Positions 1 to 10,422 of a DNA stretch of 64,000 bases are shown piece by piece. The stretch is taken from NCBI GenBank assembly GCA_005406025.1, contig BGZK01001467.1:62001-126000 (forward strand), given 5' to 3'. Below the pieces are notes generated by a model. It saw only the letters and a list, made by a program, of their open reading frames with translations, was not told the DNA's origin and made no database searches. The first letter of the stretch is position 1; every line of letters begins with the position of its first letter. This DNA comes from Eumeta japonica (lineage: Eukaryota > Arthropoda > Insecta > Lepidoptera > Psychidae). A program made the translations under genes and the position numbers.

Positions 1-302
1 ATTTTTTGTATTGCGAAGGTTTTATTTGTTCGATCAAATTGTGCTATGTTTGTACGAATTTTGTAAATAATAAGTTGGTAATCAGAAATCAGTGTTTTTT
101 TCCAATCATAAAATAGACTCATTTATTTTTGAAATAGAAAAAAAAATCTTAATTGTTGTTGGATTTTTAGATCAGAACCATGCATACCATAATCATTCGG
201 TCATATTCTTTATACTTAATAGTTTCATTTTCAGTTGTTAAATTTATAATATGTACATACATGTGTAGAAGCCTACTAAAAACGAAAATTATTGTTTTAC
301 AG
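1..302 (+). other. Intron upstream of the first visible lebercilin-like exon
   Basis: AT-rich non-coding sequence that ends in a splice acceptor (TTTTACAG) at position 302. No coding or repeat signal was seen in it. It is taken as intron because the exon that follows opens in the middle of a codon, so earlier exons must lie outside the window. Confidence 0.6.
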
Positions 303-494
303 GTATGAGAACTCCAGTGCCGATTTGCCAACTGTGTTAAATTCTCACACAGAAGAGATGCGCATTCAGCAGGCGAAGTTCAAACAGCTGAAGCAACAGT
401 ACAAGGAGATGACAACGAAACTAAAAGAAAAGGACATGCATCTGCAGCAGCTGAGAGACGAGCATCAGCACTTGTTGGAGCTAAGTAGAGATAA
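303..494 (+). CDS. Lebercilin (LCA5)-like protein, internal exon A (coiled coil)
   Basis: Internal exon of a gene whose vertebrate homologue, lebercilin, is a ciliary coiled-coil protein linked to intraflagellar transport. The exon follows a TTTTACAG acceptor and opens with the third base of a split codon. It reads YENSSADLPTVL, then NSHTEEMRIQQAKF, and continues as a heptad-rich helix ending in ELSRD plus the first two bases of a Lys codon. A GTACGG donor follows at 495. The pattern of short ENS-LP-L--H-EE-R followed by long charged helices is what I know of the lebercilin domain. The frame joins exactly to the next exon, restoring RDK-NLFEREKL, which resembles the family's DK-NL-EREKLQ stretch. 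Earlier exons are outside the window. Family call is from memory of the domain, not a search. Confidence 0.82.
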
Positions 495-2015
495 GTACGG
501 GACCTTTCAAAACTGATTGTTGAAAGAGTGTAAAACTTTTTAATAGCTTAATGTTATTTAGTGGTCTTAAAAAGAATAAAATTGAATATTTAATAATAGA
601 ATAAAATAAAATATATCGGCCAATATTTCAGATTGAAGTGAAAAAAAAAATAAACTACGATTTGTTTTGTAATAGTTGTGCTACAGACTCACAAATGGAT
701 TTTTCTTGAATTATGCTAAGAATGTAATATTGGTTATTTTGAACCTTTCTAGCTAAATTTTAAAAACCCAGGTTAAAGCGCTTGTAGGTTTTCGCCATTG
801 CTAAAATTTACAAGGTCAGTGCTGCAATACGTGATTAAACGGCGTAATTTTTTTTTGGCCTTAGAAAGAAGAACTTTAATTTCTTTTATTAAATTCTCCT
901 AATATATAAAAGAGGGAGAAACACGGTTCGCAAACTTTTGATTATGATAATTAGTTGCGGCATGGATGGAATGTTCGGGGGGGAGGTTGAGCGGCGCTTG
1001 TTAAAAAGGCTTATGCAAGTATCAACCCGGATACAGAATAAAAAATGAAAACTAATGATCATTACTGAACTGTGTAGCCCGTGTAGAACTGTGTAGGTGG
1101 TGTTAATTTGAGAGAATTAATTTGAGAAATAAAATCCATATTTTATTTATATAGGCATAATTATCAATTAAATCTACATAGCCATAAAGCCCTGCTAGAC
1201 TTATGGAAATTAAAATGAATTGAAAAAATCCGTTGTATGCATTTACGTATCTATTTGAGTAATTATATTTTTTGTAGTATAGATTAAAGATATATACGGA
1301 ATTTTTGGGTTAAAATCTTTCATTAGGTATCAAATTCGATATTAATTGTTTTATGCAAATCATATCCGCCATGTCAAATTTAATAACACGTCATGATGTC
1401 TATGACATGTAGAATTCTAAGACGCATCCCAGTAGCAAACAATCGTTATATTCGAGGAAATGTATACCAAATTACTGCCATAATTTGTATTACGGTATTA
1501 TATAAGTTTCTTCGATTTCTATTTGCTGCCATAGATTTATTATTGGTAGGCGGCGTGCGTTAAGCTGTGGAAGAAATGTCAGCGTACTTGTTATGCAACT
1601 GTTGATTTTAAAATAGTAACATAAGAATAAAATACACGGAAGATGTTCACAAAACATAATTATTTATTGTTACAATACACAACTCACAAAACTTTTAGTT
1701 CTATTATAGAATAAGAAACGACATAATATTTAAAAGAGAACCACGAAAATATCTTGTAAAACTTTAATTTTTTAAAATGTAATTGTCAAAGTATTCAGTC
1801 TTGATTGACATTTTTCAATAACGTAGTATTACCAGTTTTATAAAACCCCAGGCGAAATCCTCATAACAACCTCTTGCTGTTATATATATAACAACAATAT
1901 ATTATATATAACACGATGATGTTGATCTATAAGTTATAAGAATATCTGCAAAAAAAATTTGGAAAATCCAAAAGTGTACGCCTCATAGCGGTTACTCCAT
2001 TTTTACTAAAGAAAA

Positions 2016-2050
2016 GTGTGTATGTCAGCTCCGACGAATGACTGGAGCTC
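2016..2050 (+). repeat. Dispersed repeat fragment (TCAGCTCCGACG family), copy 1
   Basis: The string TCAGCTCCGACG followed by GACTGGAG recurs in variant form at 2275-2300 and 19963-20010. All three are preceded by TGTG and followed by a related tail such as TTTACxCCTTA. A short dispersed repeat family is the simplest reading; its class is unknown. Confidence 0.5.
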
Positions 2051-2981
2051 ACTCTTATGAATGATTACAAATTACTTGGTATGCATTGTTCAATACTCTA
2101 AATTTATATATTAACAAAAATTTATACCGTAATCGTCATTTTTTTTTTAAATTGAAATATATAAAAAAAATACTTACGTGGTGTCAAAATTTTTACTTAA
2201 ATATTGAGAATAAAAAAGACAGTCACACTTCGGGTTTCTTATGTTCTCTAGATTAAGATTTAATAAAAAAAAAATGTGTGTTAGCTCCGACGCTCGACTG
2301 TAGTTTACTCCTTAAGTACGATTGTCTAAACATACGCAAAAAGAGTTTATTTAACTGAAAAATTTCGTTTTGACTAAAAAGTTAAGAAAAATGATTAAAG
2401 ATACAATTTTTTTAGCCTATATACAATTATTTCATTTTTCATTTTTAGTAAAAAAAAACGAAGATTTATTATAACTACAATTATTAAAATATTATGGAAA
2501 GTATGTTGAATAAATTTTTGGTTTTTCCAATAATTTAAGAAAAACCATTAGAGAAGAAATTTTTTAACATATCTACAATTATTTTGTATTTTTAATTTTA
2601 AGTAAAAGACGAAGATTTATTGTAATTAAAATTATAAAAATATTATTACGAAGTATTTAAAATTATTTTGATAATATTGTCTTATTATTAATTAAAATTA
2701 TTTACGTTATAATAATAATTTATTCAATAAATTATTATAATAACCTTGAAAAATTATAACCTACCGAGCAACCATGTGTTCATTTGATATTCCAGCATTA
2801 TTATCTACACCACTTTCTTCCATAGTTTATATCAATTGCACTTCACCAAATATAATAATAATGCATATAAAAATTCACGATAATAATAGTAATTATTAAT
2901 AATTATAGTGATAAATCAAATGTTAATAATAAATATTAAATTGTTACAAACAAAACAGTGGTGACGATTTGTATTAGAATT

Positions 2982-3012
2982 GTATAACTGATATATATAG
3001 TGTATCAGTTAT
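2982..3012. repeat. Short inverted repeat TATAACTGATA / TATCAGTTATA
   Basis: Two 11-bp arms (2982-2992 and 3002-3012) flank an AT-rich 9-base spacer. It lies just before a larger palindrome inside the 1-kb TIR element. Confidence 0.6.
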
Positions 3013-3024
3013 AGAATTTTAATT

Positions 3025-3066
3025 CGTTTACAAACGATATATATGTATATATATCGTTTGTAAACG
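3025..3066. repeat. 42-bp near-perfect palindrome (CGTTTACAAACG...)
   Basis: The left arm begins CGTTTACAAACGATATATAT and the right arm is its reverse complement ending ATCGTTTGTAAACG. Only the central two bases break the symmetry. It would form a long cruciform or hairpin. Confidence 0.85.
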
Positions 3067-4435
3067 TTGAACAGTATACTTTTATAATATATATAGGTAT
3101 ACACACAATATATGCGTCAGCTGCCTCGCTGCGTTGGCTACACACAAGTATACAGACAAGTATACACATACACGAATAAGTTGCGCGAATAAGTTGCGCA
3201 CCAAAAACGTAACGTGGATTCATCAGTAGATTTTCCTCCTCAAATTTTTCTCATACTGGGCGCCTTATATGAAAATCGATTCTTAAGGAGTAAACTCCAG
3301 AAAAAATTTTTTTTTTACTAAAAGACTCGTCAAAATTTTGTTTATTAAAAATCAATTAAACTACACCGAATTAGACAGTGAAATTAAATAGGCTTCTATT
3401 CAGATATATTAAAGCGAATGAAAAAAAAAGCACTCGATTAGTGAAGTATTTCATTCGTTATCGTGACCACATACAGGATCCGCACGTACAGACACACGGA
3501 CGTCCACGAAAAAAAATTTTAAAACAGTCTTTAAAATATGTTCTATAACAAAATGCGTTTTGAAGATATTACAGATATTAAAATCAGTGATTATTCTTGC
3601 CGTTTCAGTGCATACATTATTTTACAAGTGCAACATGTAATAAATAAAGACATTTAAAGTTCAAAAAATCACTCGTTATTCGTAAGGCGAGAGTAGAGCA
3701 CTACCTCATGCGCTCCGCTTTGAGGCGTGCAATAGTATGAAAGTTGTTGATTTACTAGTAATTATTCTGAAGTTAATATTTTTATTGTCCCCAGGAGAAC
3801 AAAATGCATTAGGTACATTTTTTATAGGAGTTTCTTTATGTATAATTAATTGTATCCTCAAATGTTGATAAAAGTTTTTACTACTTTGTTTATTTCATTA
3901 TTTTGAGTACTGACATACTTAGAAAACCATAACTCATTTCTAGTAGAAAATTCTATAGCCAACACCGTAATTATATCTCTTTTAGAGTAGCAGACCAAAA
4001 GTAACCTAACTAAAAGAGTATTCATATTCTTCTACTACGGTAAATTAACGCAGCGCTGATCACGCACCATTTTAAAAATCCGTACTCTCGCTCATCGTGC
4101 CAGCGATTGTTAAACGGCGGCCTTATTACCCAAAAGAAATCGATTTCTGATTTGGCATGATTTTAAAACTATTTTAATCGTTCCCAACTTGATATTTCGA
4201 AATGCTGTCTTTTTATTAATAGTGTTGATCCTACAATGAAATCACTAATTTGTCAAAATGAAATTTAATCGCATATTTGAATTCAAAAACCGTTAGGGAT
4301 CGCGATTTCGCAATTACTCTAAAATTACGCCGTCAAAGCGAAAACTGGTCTATATAGGTTCTTAAGCGATTTACAATCGATTTTCCGTCATTCGTATTTC
4401 GTATAAAGTGAAAAATTATAATTTTTTATGTAAAT

Positions 4436-5465
4436 CGTTAGACTGAATGAAATCTTTGCATATTTATCGAGGACCGATGACATTACAATAATATGGTGTA
4501 ATTGGACTGATCTGATGATGCAGTTAGAAGCTGGCACAGGAACTCCATAACGGAATAACATATTCTAATCGCTTTTGAGCTTTTTAGAGTTACCTTAAGA
4601 TGTACTTCAACCATGAATGATTTTCAGGGTCTGATGATACAGCCGGAAGGTAAGCGTTAGTAATCCATAATAGAACAACGTATCCGAATGGTGTTCGCAG
4701 TTGTTAGAATTGTCTTGGAATGCACTTTGACCTTTATTTGTTTCCAGAGTCTGATGATACAGTCGGAAGGTAAGCGTTAGTAATCCATAATAGAACAACG
4801 TATCCGAATGGTGTTCGCAGTTGTTAGAATTGTCTTGGAATGCACTTTGACCTTTATTTGTTTCCAGAGTCTGATGATGAAGCCGGAAAGTAAGCGCTAG
4901 TACACCATAATGAAACAACGCCGCCTAGTCGTGTTAGGCCTTTTTGGTATTGTCGTGGAATACACTTTGACCACGATTGACTTTCAGGGTCTGATAATGG
5001 AGCTGGAAGTTTGGAAGCTCCATCATTAGACTCTGAAAGTCAATCGTGGTTAAAATACATTTCAGGTTAATTCCAGCAATAAGTCCAAATACGGTTAGGA
5101 TATATTGTTCCGTTATGATATGTTAGTTCCAGTGCCAACCGTCGGGCTCTATCATCAGACACTAAAAGCCAATTACGGTCAAATTGCACTTAAAAAAAAT
5201 CCATTAACAACAAATACGGCTAGACTGCGTTGTTCTATTATGGAGTACTAGTGATTACCTTCCGGTTCTGTCATCAAAGCCTGAAAACCACTCATGGCGA
5301 GAGTACATTTCAAGACAACTCTAACAAGCTATAAAACGACTAGGATATGTTATTCCGTTATGGAGTTTCTATGCTTACCTTCTGGCTCCATCATTAAATC
5401 AGTAAAATTATACCATATTATTGTACAGTCATCGGTTTTCAATAGGTTTTGATTTAATCTAACGC
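4436..5465. mobile_element. Palindromic element made of 120-bp repeats in opposite orientations
   Basis: The left half holds four head-to-tail units starting at about 4511, 4630, 4750 and 4870 (period 119-120 bp). The units starting at 4630 and 4750 are identical over the line of 60 bases from about 4681 and 4801. A short central hairpin near 5005 (ATGGAGCT...AGCTCCAT) is followed by three inverted units ending near 5159, 5278 and 5398. The outer arms (GTTAGACTGAA and its inverted partner TTTAATCTAAC) extend the symmetry to 4436-5465. It also carries a CCGATGAC-ATTACAATAAT block shared with repeats at 26.3 kb and 49.7 kb. No transposase is seen, so it reads as a non-autonomous foldback-type element. 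Confidence 0.75.
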
Positions 5466-6678
5466 TATAAAGTCGTTCAAAATTGCATATAAGAATAACA
5501 TTTTTTTATACACAACAATTTCGACTCTCAAATATATTCCGAAATCGCAATCGATTTTTGGGTCTACGTAAATATTAAAGCCGCGGATTTGCGTAAGTTT
5601 TGGCCGTGATTCTCGTAACGCTCTTATGGTCTGTCAAAATTGTATTCTGGTTAATTTGTTACGACCGCTGAACTGTCAAAGTGCGCATAGAACAATATTT
5701 TTAGACACATTAATGTTGTAAAGTTGTTGTAATAAACATAGATTACAAATTTGCAAATAATAGTAAGTCAGGCATTTTTTTTTCAAATTCTTTATTATTG
5801 CTTTCAAATTATTTAACATGGCATGTTTTATCATTTAAGAACTTGGAAAGCTAATATTTCGTAATCTTCAGTCTAAATTTATATTATTCACTCTTTATAA
5901 TAATTTTATTATAAAGGTTATCATTGTTTTACGATTATCAGGCGTTAACCCTCACGCATTTTAAAGTTTGTATTAAGTTTATAACTTTCCACAAAACTTT
6001 ATCATTTGACAATTTGAGAATAGATTGGAATACTAAACATATTAAATATAGGCTAACAACACCAATAAAATTTAATTTACTACATATGTTTCATACAACT
6101 CAAATGTGGTTTTTTAAACAAAATTAAATAGGAATGCATCGTGAGATGAAAATACAAATACAATTATTATCATTCCGAGGAATGGCGAGCTCATGTTATA
6201 ACTACATAAGATGTTAATTACTCAACGCCTCATAGACAAAGTTTTGAAATGACTATTGTATAATTGTACAGAAAAGGTTTTGAAATGGTGATGTCAAGTA
6301 CAAGTACAGTAGCGATTTCCATGCTATTTCGTTTTTTACAAACAAACTGTTGGGTATTGTCGTGCTACCGCCACGTCGTCGTCGGTTTTCGGCTTCTTTA
6401 ATTTAGTGTCTGGCGATGGCCTGGATCGCATTTATCTGTTCTCAAGCGATAGAGAAACGCTAAAACAATACAGTGGAAAAATAATGGGAAAGAAAAAGGA
6501 ACATACCGCGGGAGACGCGGCCTGGTCGCACTCACTGCGGCGCGCCCTCTTGCTTTCTCCGTTTTGGTCCAATGTCTTGATCACCGACTTGATAAATATA
6601 CCGAAATTACGAATGGTACACGTTGCTGACCCAATGCACGGGAGCCATCACAATGCCATTTTTCGCATTAAAAATTAT

Positions 6679-6694
6679 ATGCGCCGCGGCGCAT
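6679..6694. repeat. 16-bp perfect GC palindrome ATGCGCCGCGGCGCAT
   Basis: Perfect self-complementary string in a CpG-rich patch (about 6360-6730) of an otherwise AT-rich intron. It may be a dyad binding site; no specific factor is claimed. Confidence 0.7.
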
Positions 6695-6712
6695 TAATGT
6701 GAGCTGTAATGA

Positions 6713-6726
6713 CCGCTAGATGGCGC
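6713..6726 (+). promoter_or_regulatory. CTCF-like site CCGCTAGATGGCGC
   Basis: This matches the commonly used CTCF core consensus CCASYAGRKGGCRS at 13 of 14 positions (third base G instead of A). It lies 19 bp after a 16-bp palindrome in the intron of the lebercilin-like gene. That match is direct; occupancy by CTCF is an inference. The same core also occurs inside some dispersed insect repeats, which is the main alternative. Confidence 0.45.
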
Positions 6727-8010
6727 TTCTTTCAGTTGCAGAGGTGTTGAGGAAAAATTGTGTAGAGGGATATTTTATTTCGGATTACTATTATGTCGTA
6801 ACACAAACGATTATTGCCTTATTTTGGTCATAGTAGACTAACTGCTCGTAAGTCCTAAGATTGTCAAGGAAAATGACGTTATTTTCCAATTTAAACTCAA
6901 TCATTTCGATCACATTTTTTATTTACCTAAGTAAAACTACTTTAGAAAACTTTAAAAACTATACAAAGATCTACTTTATAAAATCAAAGCTTATAAAATA
7001 CTGCTTTACTTATTGTTTAAAGACACCTGTTATACATGAGTAAGTTACATAAAATATTTTTCGCATTATAAAATATATTATACAAATGTAATTTATTTTA
7101 CAATATATCTGAACGAGAATACAATTTTTGTGAAACAGATTTTTCCACCATAAAAATTTGTTATTTCATAGCTATTTTTATTGTATATTTCTACTTTTTA
7201 TAGATTCTTTTACACTCTTGGGTCGTTAAAATTAATTCTTATTAATTAACCGTAAGCTAGTAAATAGATACACAAGAAAAAAAATTAAGGTAAAAGCTTA
7301 TTTATTATCATGCTTTAGACTAGCGCCATACCAGTTATAGTACAGTCATAATACAAAGTTTTACCAGTCCTTCTAAAGAGAGGAACTGTGTGATTTGGTT
7401 CCACTTTGCATTCATAAGAATTGTATATGCGTTTAATCAGCCTATAAGGACAGATTAAAGCATCGACAGCAATCAATCATCAGCTGTTTTACAGTCATTT
7501 AGTGCTCGTTGGACGGCAACTACTTAATTTTTTTCAAACGCGATAAGTAAGTTGAGAGATGCACGGGAACAGATGAATATACATAGCTTGCTGAAATGTG
7601 CTAAGTATTTGTATCCGAGGCTTAACGTTTGATATGGAAAATGAAAATGGATACGGAGGGTCGGACACGCACTTTCGATAGGAATCATTTTTCTGAAGAT
7701 ATTTCTATCCTTTGTTGGTGTACAATTAAACCGTCCACCGTGATACTAATAGTCTGGTTAAAATTAATTTTCTGACGCTAATTCAATATTTGTGTCTGTT
7801 TCAAACTTGAATTAGTGAATAAATGTTTATTTATTCACCGTTGGGAATAAATTGGTGAATGAGCGTTCAGTAGGTACGATGATTCAGAGAGCCACAAGAA
7901 ATATTACCAGTTCTATTAATAACGTAAACAGAACTGTGCATACTAAATGTTGTAAGTGAAATTGACAAAATATATGTGCTAGAGGTAAATTTGAATTTAT
8001 ACCTTCACAG

Positions 8011-8230
8011 GAACCTTTTCGAGCGTGAAAAGTTGCAAAACCAAGTAGCAGAGCTAACAGCTAAAGTGGATCAACAAAACGCCACGATCAGCACTCTGCA
8101 AAGGCGATTAGCGCTAGAAGCAAAAAATTTTCAACATCGTCTGCAAGCGGAAATAAACAGGCACAAAGACACTCGCCACCACCTGGACCAGGCCATCAAT
8201 AACGCTGACAAATTATCTCTCCTCATTGAG
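8011..8230 (+). CDS. Lebercilin (LCA5)-like protein, exon B (coiled coil)
   Basis: The exon begins after ACCTTCACAG and supplies the last base of the Lys codon split with exon A. It then reads NLFEREKLQNQVAEL, TAKVDQQNATISTLQRRL and a charged helix through RHKDTRHHLDQA to LSLLIE, followed by a GTAATT donor at 8231. The length is 220 bp and the exon ends on a codon boundary. Heptad spacing of Leu, Ile and Val is clear throughout, so it continues the coiled coil of exon A. The EREKL--Q---L...I--L-RRL-L-K pattern is the second half of the lebercilin domain as I know it. No signal peptide or membrane segment is present. Confidence 0.85.
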
Positions 8231-9228
8231 GTAATTTTGATACAATTGGCTTAGTTGTTCAACACTTATTCTTTGATTGACAGACAACTGCCAATAAATG
8301 GATATAATTAATAATATAAACAATATGCAGTTTCGATCAACTTTATAAGATAATATGTTCCGTTGTTGATAATGTCTTAAGTTAAATCATACAGACAATT
8401 TTTAAAAAGTGCCAAGAGAAACTGTAATCGCGTTAAATATCTATGAATTGTTTTAAAAATATCAGTGTTGTATAAAATTTTTAATCAGATGCAAATATTT
8501 GGAAAAATAGTTGGTTTAGATTTTTTTTTGTAATGTATCTCAATATCGTTAGAGAAACAAATTATTATAATAATAGTTATCCATGTTCTAGAAATAAACA
8601 AATAAATACCGTGCAGAAATATGATTATTTATTAGTAAAATTGAATGAACGTACCATTTATTTTTATCAGTGCAAAGATATCGGTGTGGCGGAATATTTA
8701 AATGATCTATAGATCTTTAAAAATTCTACAGCATGTGGAATGTACAGCATGTCGATGTATTTTTCTCTTCAAATATTTCTTCTTTTAAATTTCGCTATTT
8801 AAATACAAAATGAAAAAAGCAAAACATCAATAAACCTGCAGAACCTTAAATTCTGTGTAAAAAAAATTGAATTGGTCATTACTAATACCAATTTTGTAGT
8901 AGCTATTTGAGTTCCTTTTCATTTATTTGCAATAATATAATATCATCAAATTTTTTTCTCTAAAATCTGCACAATGTTAAAAAAACTTCCATATCGATAT
9001 ACCTTCAAAATCTAACGAATGCCTTCAATGACCATGTTCATTTATTACATCCATTTTGAAAGTACATATCAATTTAATTTAATTTTAAACGCTCTGTATA
9101 CAGTTAATTTCTGGTTTAAAATTGAAAAGTATTTAATTATAGGAATCGAATAAGACTAAATTAGCAAAATTTTTTGTATCGCATCGTAATTAAAAGTTGA
9201 ATGTTGTAGTGTACGTTTTTTTTTTCAG

Positions 9229-9384
9229 ATGAAACAGAAGATGGCAGGAGTGCCAGCGAAAAATAAATCATTGTCAAATAAATCGTCAAATATTATCAAT
9301 GGTAGCTTGTCCAGACCCACGAGCAAGACAGAACGATCTGACCAAAGTTCTCAAGAAGTGTGTGTACTGGAAACAAATGAAAAT
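9229..9384 (+). CDS. Lebercilin-like protein, exon C (low-complexity linker)
   Basis: Follows a long polypyrimidine tract and TTTTCAG acceptor ending at 9228, in phase 0 with exon B. It encodes MKQKMAGVPAKNKSLSNK and a Ser/Lys/Asn-rich linker. The internal ATG is not proposed as a start. The 3' end is uncertain: three in-phase GT donors fit (after 9357, 9363 or 9384), all keeping the frame into exon D. The last was chosen because it keeps the longest coding stretch; GTGTGT at 9358 is the main alternative. Without splicing the frame stops at 9415-9417. Confidence 0.65.
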
Positions 9385-9477
9385 GTATTTCTTTTCCCAT
9401 ATTCACCTTTTAATTAGTTTGATAGAAGTTCGTTGATCCTTGTTTATTAATACGAAATTTTTTTCTTATAATCTCAG

Positions 9478-10422
9478 GCCGACGTACAAGAAATAGCTAA
9501 ATTGTGTGAGAATTCGCGCAGCATAAGTAGTGCATTATCACGTGAAGAAGATGATGCTTATGAGGCGAGATCGCGTCATTACACCAGGAGTCGCTCGAAT
9601 TATACAAGGAGATCTACACCTAATAGAAAAGTTATTAAAGAGACCGACACAGATGTATCCGATTTAACGAGAACAGTTCAAAATGGAATGAACAATTTAT
9701 CTTTGTTTGATGACGAAATCGATTTTACTGATTATTCATCAGACGCGGCTCAAAAGAAGATAGAAGCCATGAAAGCTGAAATGATGAAAAAAATTAAAAA
9801 CAAGGAAGACGCGCCGACTAGAAAATCAAGCGCTGTAAGAAAATATTCTGCGGACGAGTCTATAGAGGAACAAATTGAGGAAGAGGTAGTAGAAAATGAA
9901 AACTCTTACACTAAATTTCCAAAAGTAAGACAAAATTCAGCAGTTATTTTTAATAATAAAACTCACCTTGAAGAATCCGCAGACAGCACTAAGGAATCAG
10001 TTTCTGCAGACGAAGAACAAGATGAAATAGTGGAAAATAAAAATTTTAAAGCACCGATCAATAAATACTGTAAAGACATAATTGCAGGCATCGAGAAGAG
10101 CAGTAAAATTATAGATAAGCATATTGATGAGTTCAAAAGTTCAAAAATTGAAGGAGACAGAATAGTGGAACAATTGCATGCTGTTGATAAAATGAATGAA
10201 TTAGTCACAAGCAGAAACGATATACCCGAAGAAGCTTTAGTTGAATTGAATAATAATTTTAAAATGTTAACGGACCAAGTTTATAATGATATTCAACCTA
10301 CTAAGAAGCGATTATCGTCTGGCAAATTAAGTGCGTCAAGATCCAATTCAAGAGCTAACCTTTTTGGGGACGCTAATTTAAGCAACAAAGATTTATTAAA
10401 TGACCTGCTAGGAAAAAAATGA
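9478..10422 (+). CDS. Lebercilin-like protein, terminal exon D
   Basis: Starts after TAATCTCAG at 9477 in phase 0 (ADVQEIAKLCENSR) and runs 314 codons to a TGA at 10420-10422. The product is acidic and Ser/Lys-rich, with an Arg/Ser/Tyr patch (ARSRHYTRSRSNYTRR), a helical Lys/Met segment (KIEAMKAEMMKKIK), several Glu-rich stretches and a short C-terminal motif LSNKDLLNDLLGKK. No enzymatic motif is visible; it looks like a largely disordered tail with short helices, in keeping with scaffold-type ciliary proteins. Together the four exons give about 500 residues, so this is most of the C-terminal part of the protein. Similarity of this tail to vertebrate lebercilin is not obvious by eye; assignment rests on exons A and B. 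Confidence 0.8.
   Translation, partial: ADVQEIAKLCENSRSISSALSREEDDAYEARSRHYTRSRSNYTRRSTPNRKVIKETDTDVSDLTRTVQNGMNNLSLFDDEIDFTDYSSDAAQKKIEAMKAEMMKKIKNKEDAPTRKSSAVRKYSADESIEEQIEEEVVENENSYTKFPKVRQNSAVIFNNKTHLEESADSTKESVSADEEQDEIVENKNFKAPINKYCKDIIAGIEKSSKIIDKHIDEFKSSKIEGDRIVEQLHAVDKMNELVTSRNDIPEEALVELNNNFKMLTDQVYNDIQPTKKRLSSGKLSASRSNSRANLFGDANLSNKDLLNDLLGKK

Larger units (their letters stand above)
2298..3300. mobile_element. TIR-bounded non-autonomous element, about 1.0 kb
   Basis: The left edge CTGTAGTTTACTCCTTAAG (2298-2316) is matched in inverted orientation by CTTAAGGAGTAAACTCCAG (3282-3300) with one mismatch over 19 bp. The interior is AT-rich and has no transposase frame. It carries two palindromes near 2982-3066. 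The layout fits a MITE-like or degraded DNA transposon. A target duplication was not resolved. The left edge overlaps the TAGCTCCGACG repeat at 2275-2300, so the true terminus may lie a few bases further out. Confidence 0.5.
495..8010 (+). other. Large repeat-filled intron of the lebercilin-like gene
   Basis: The 7.5-kb intron starts with a GTACGG donor and ends with an ACCTTCACAG acceptor. It contains the separately listed TIR element, palindromes, 120-bp repeat array and CpG-rich patch. The remaining stretches (495-2015, 3301-4435, 5466-6350, 6727-8010) are AT-rich and show no coding signal I can support. Confidence 0.7.

Noticed and set aside
4607..4918. 103-residue minus-strand frame with internal repeats
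   Set aside because: It translates the 120-bp non-coding tandem repeats of the palindromic element.
6406..6702. 98-residue plus-strand frame in the lebercilin intron
   Set aside because: No domain recognised and no splice partners; probably open because of the CpG-rich composition. An intronic gene cannot be excluded.
9963..10208. 81-residue minus-strand frame
   Set aside because: Antisense shadow of the terminal lebercilin-like exon.
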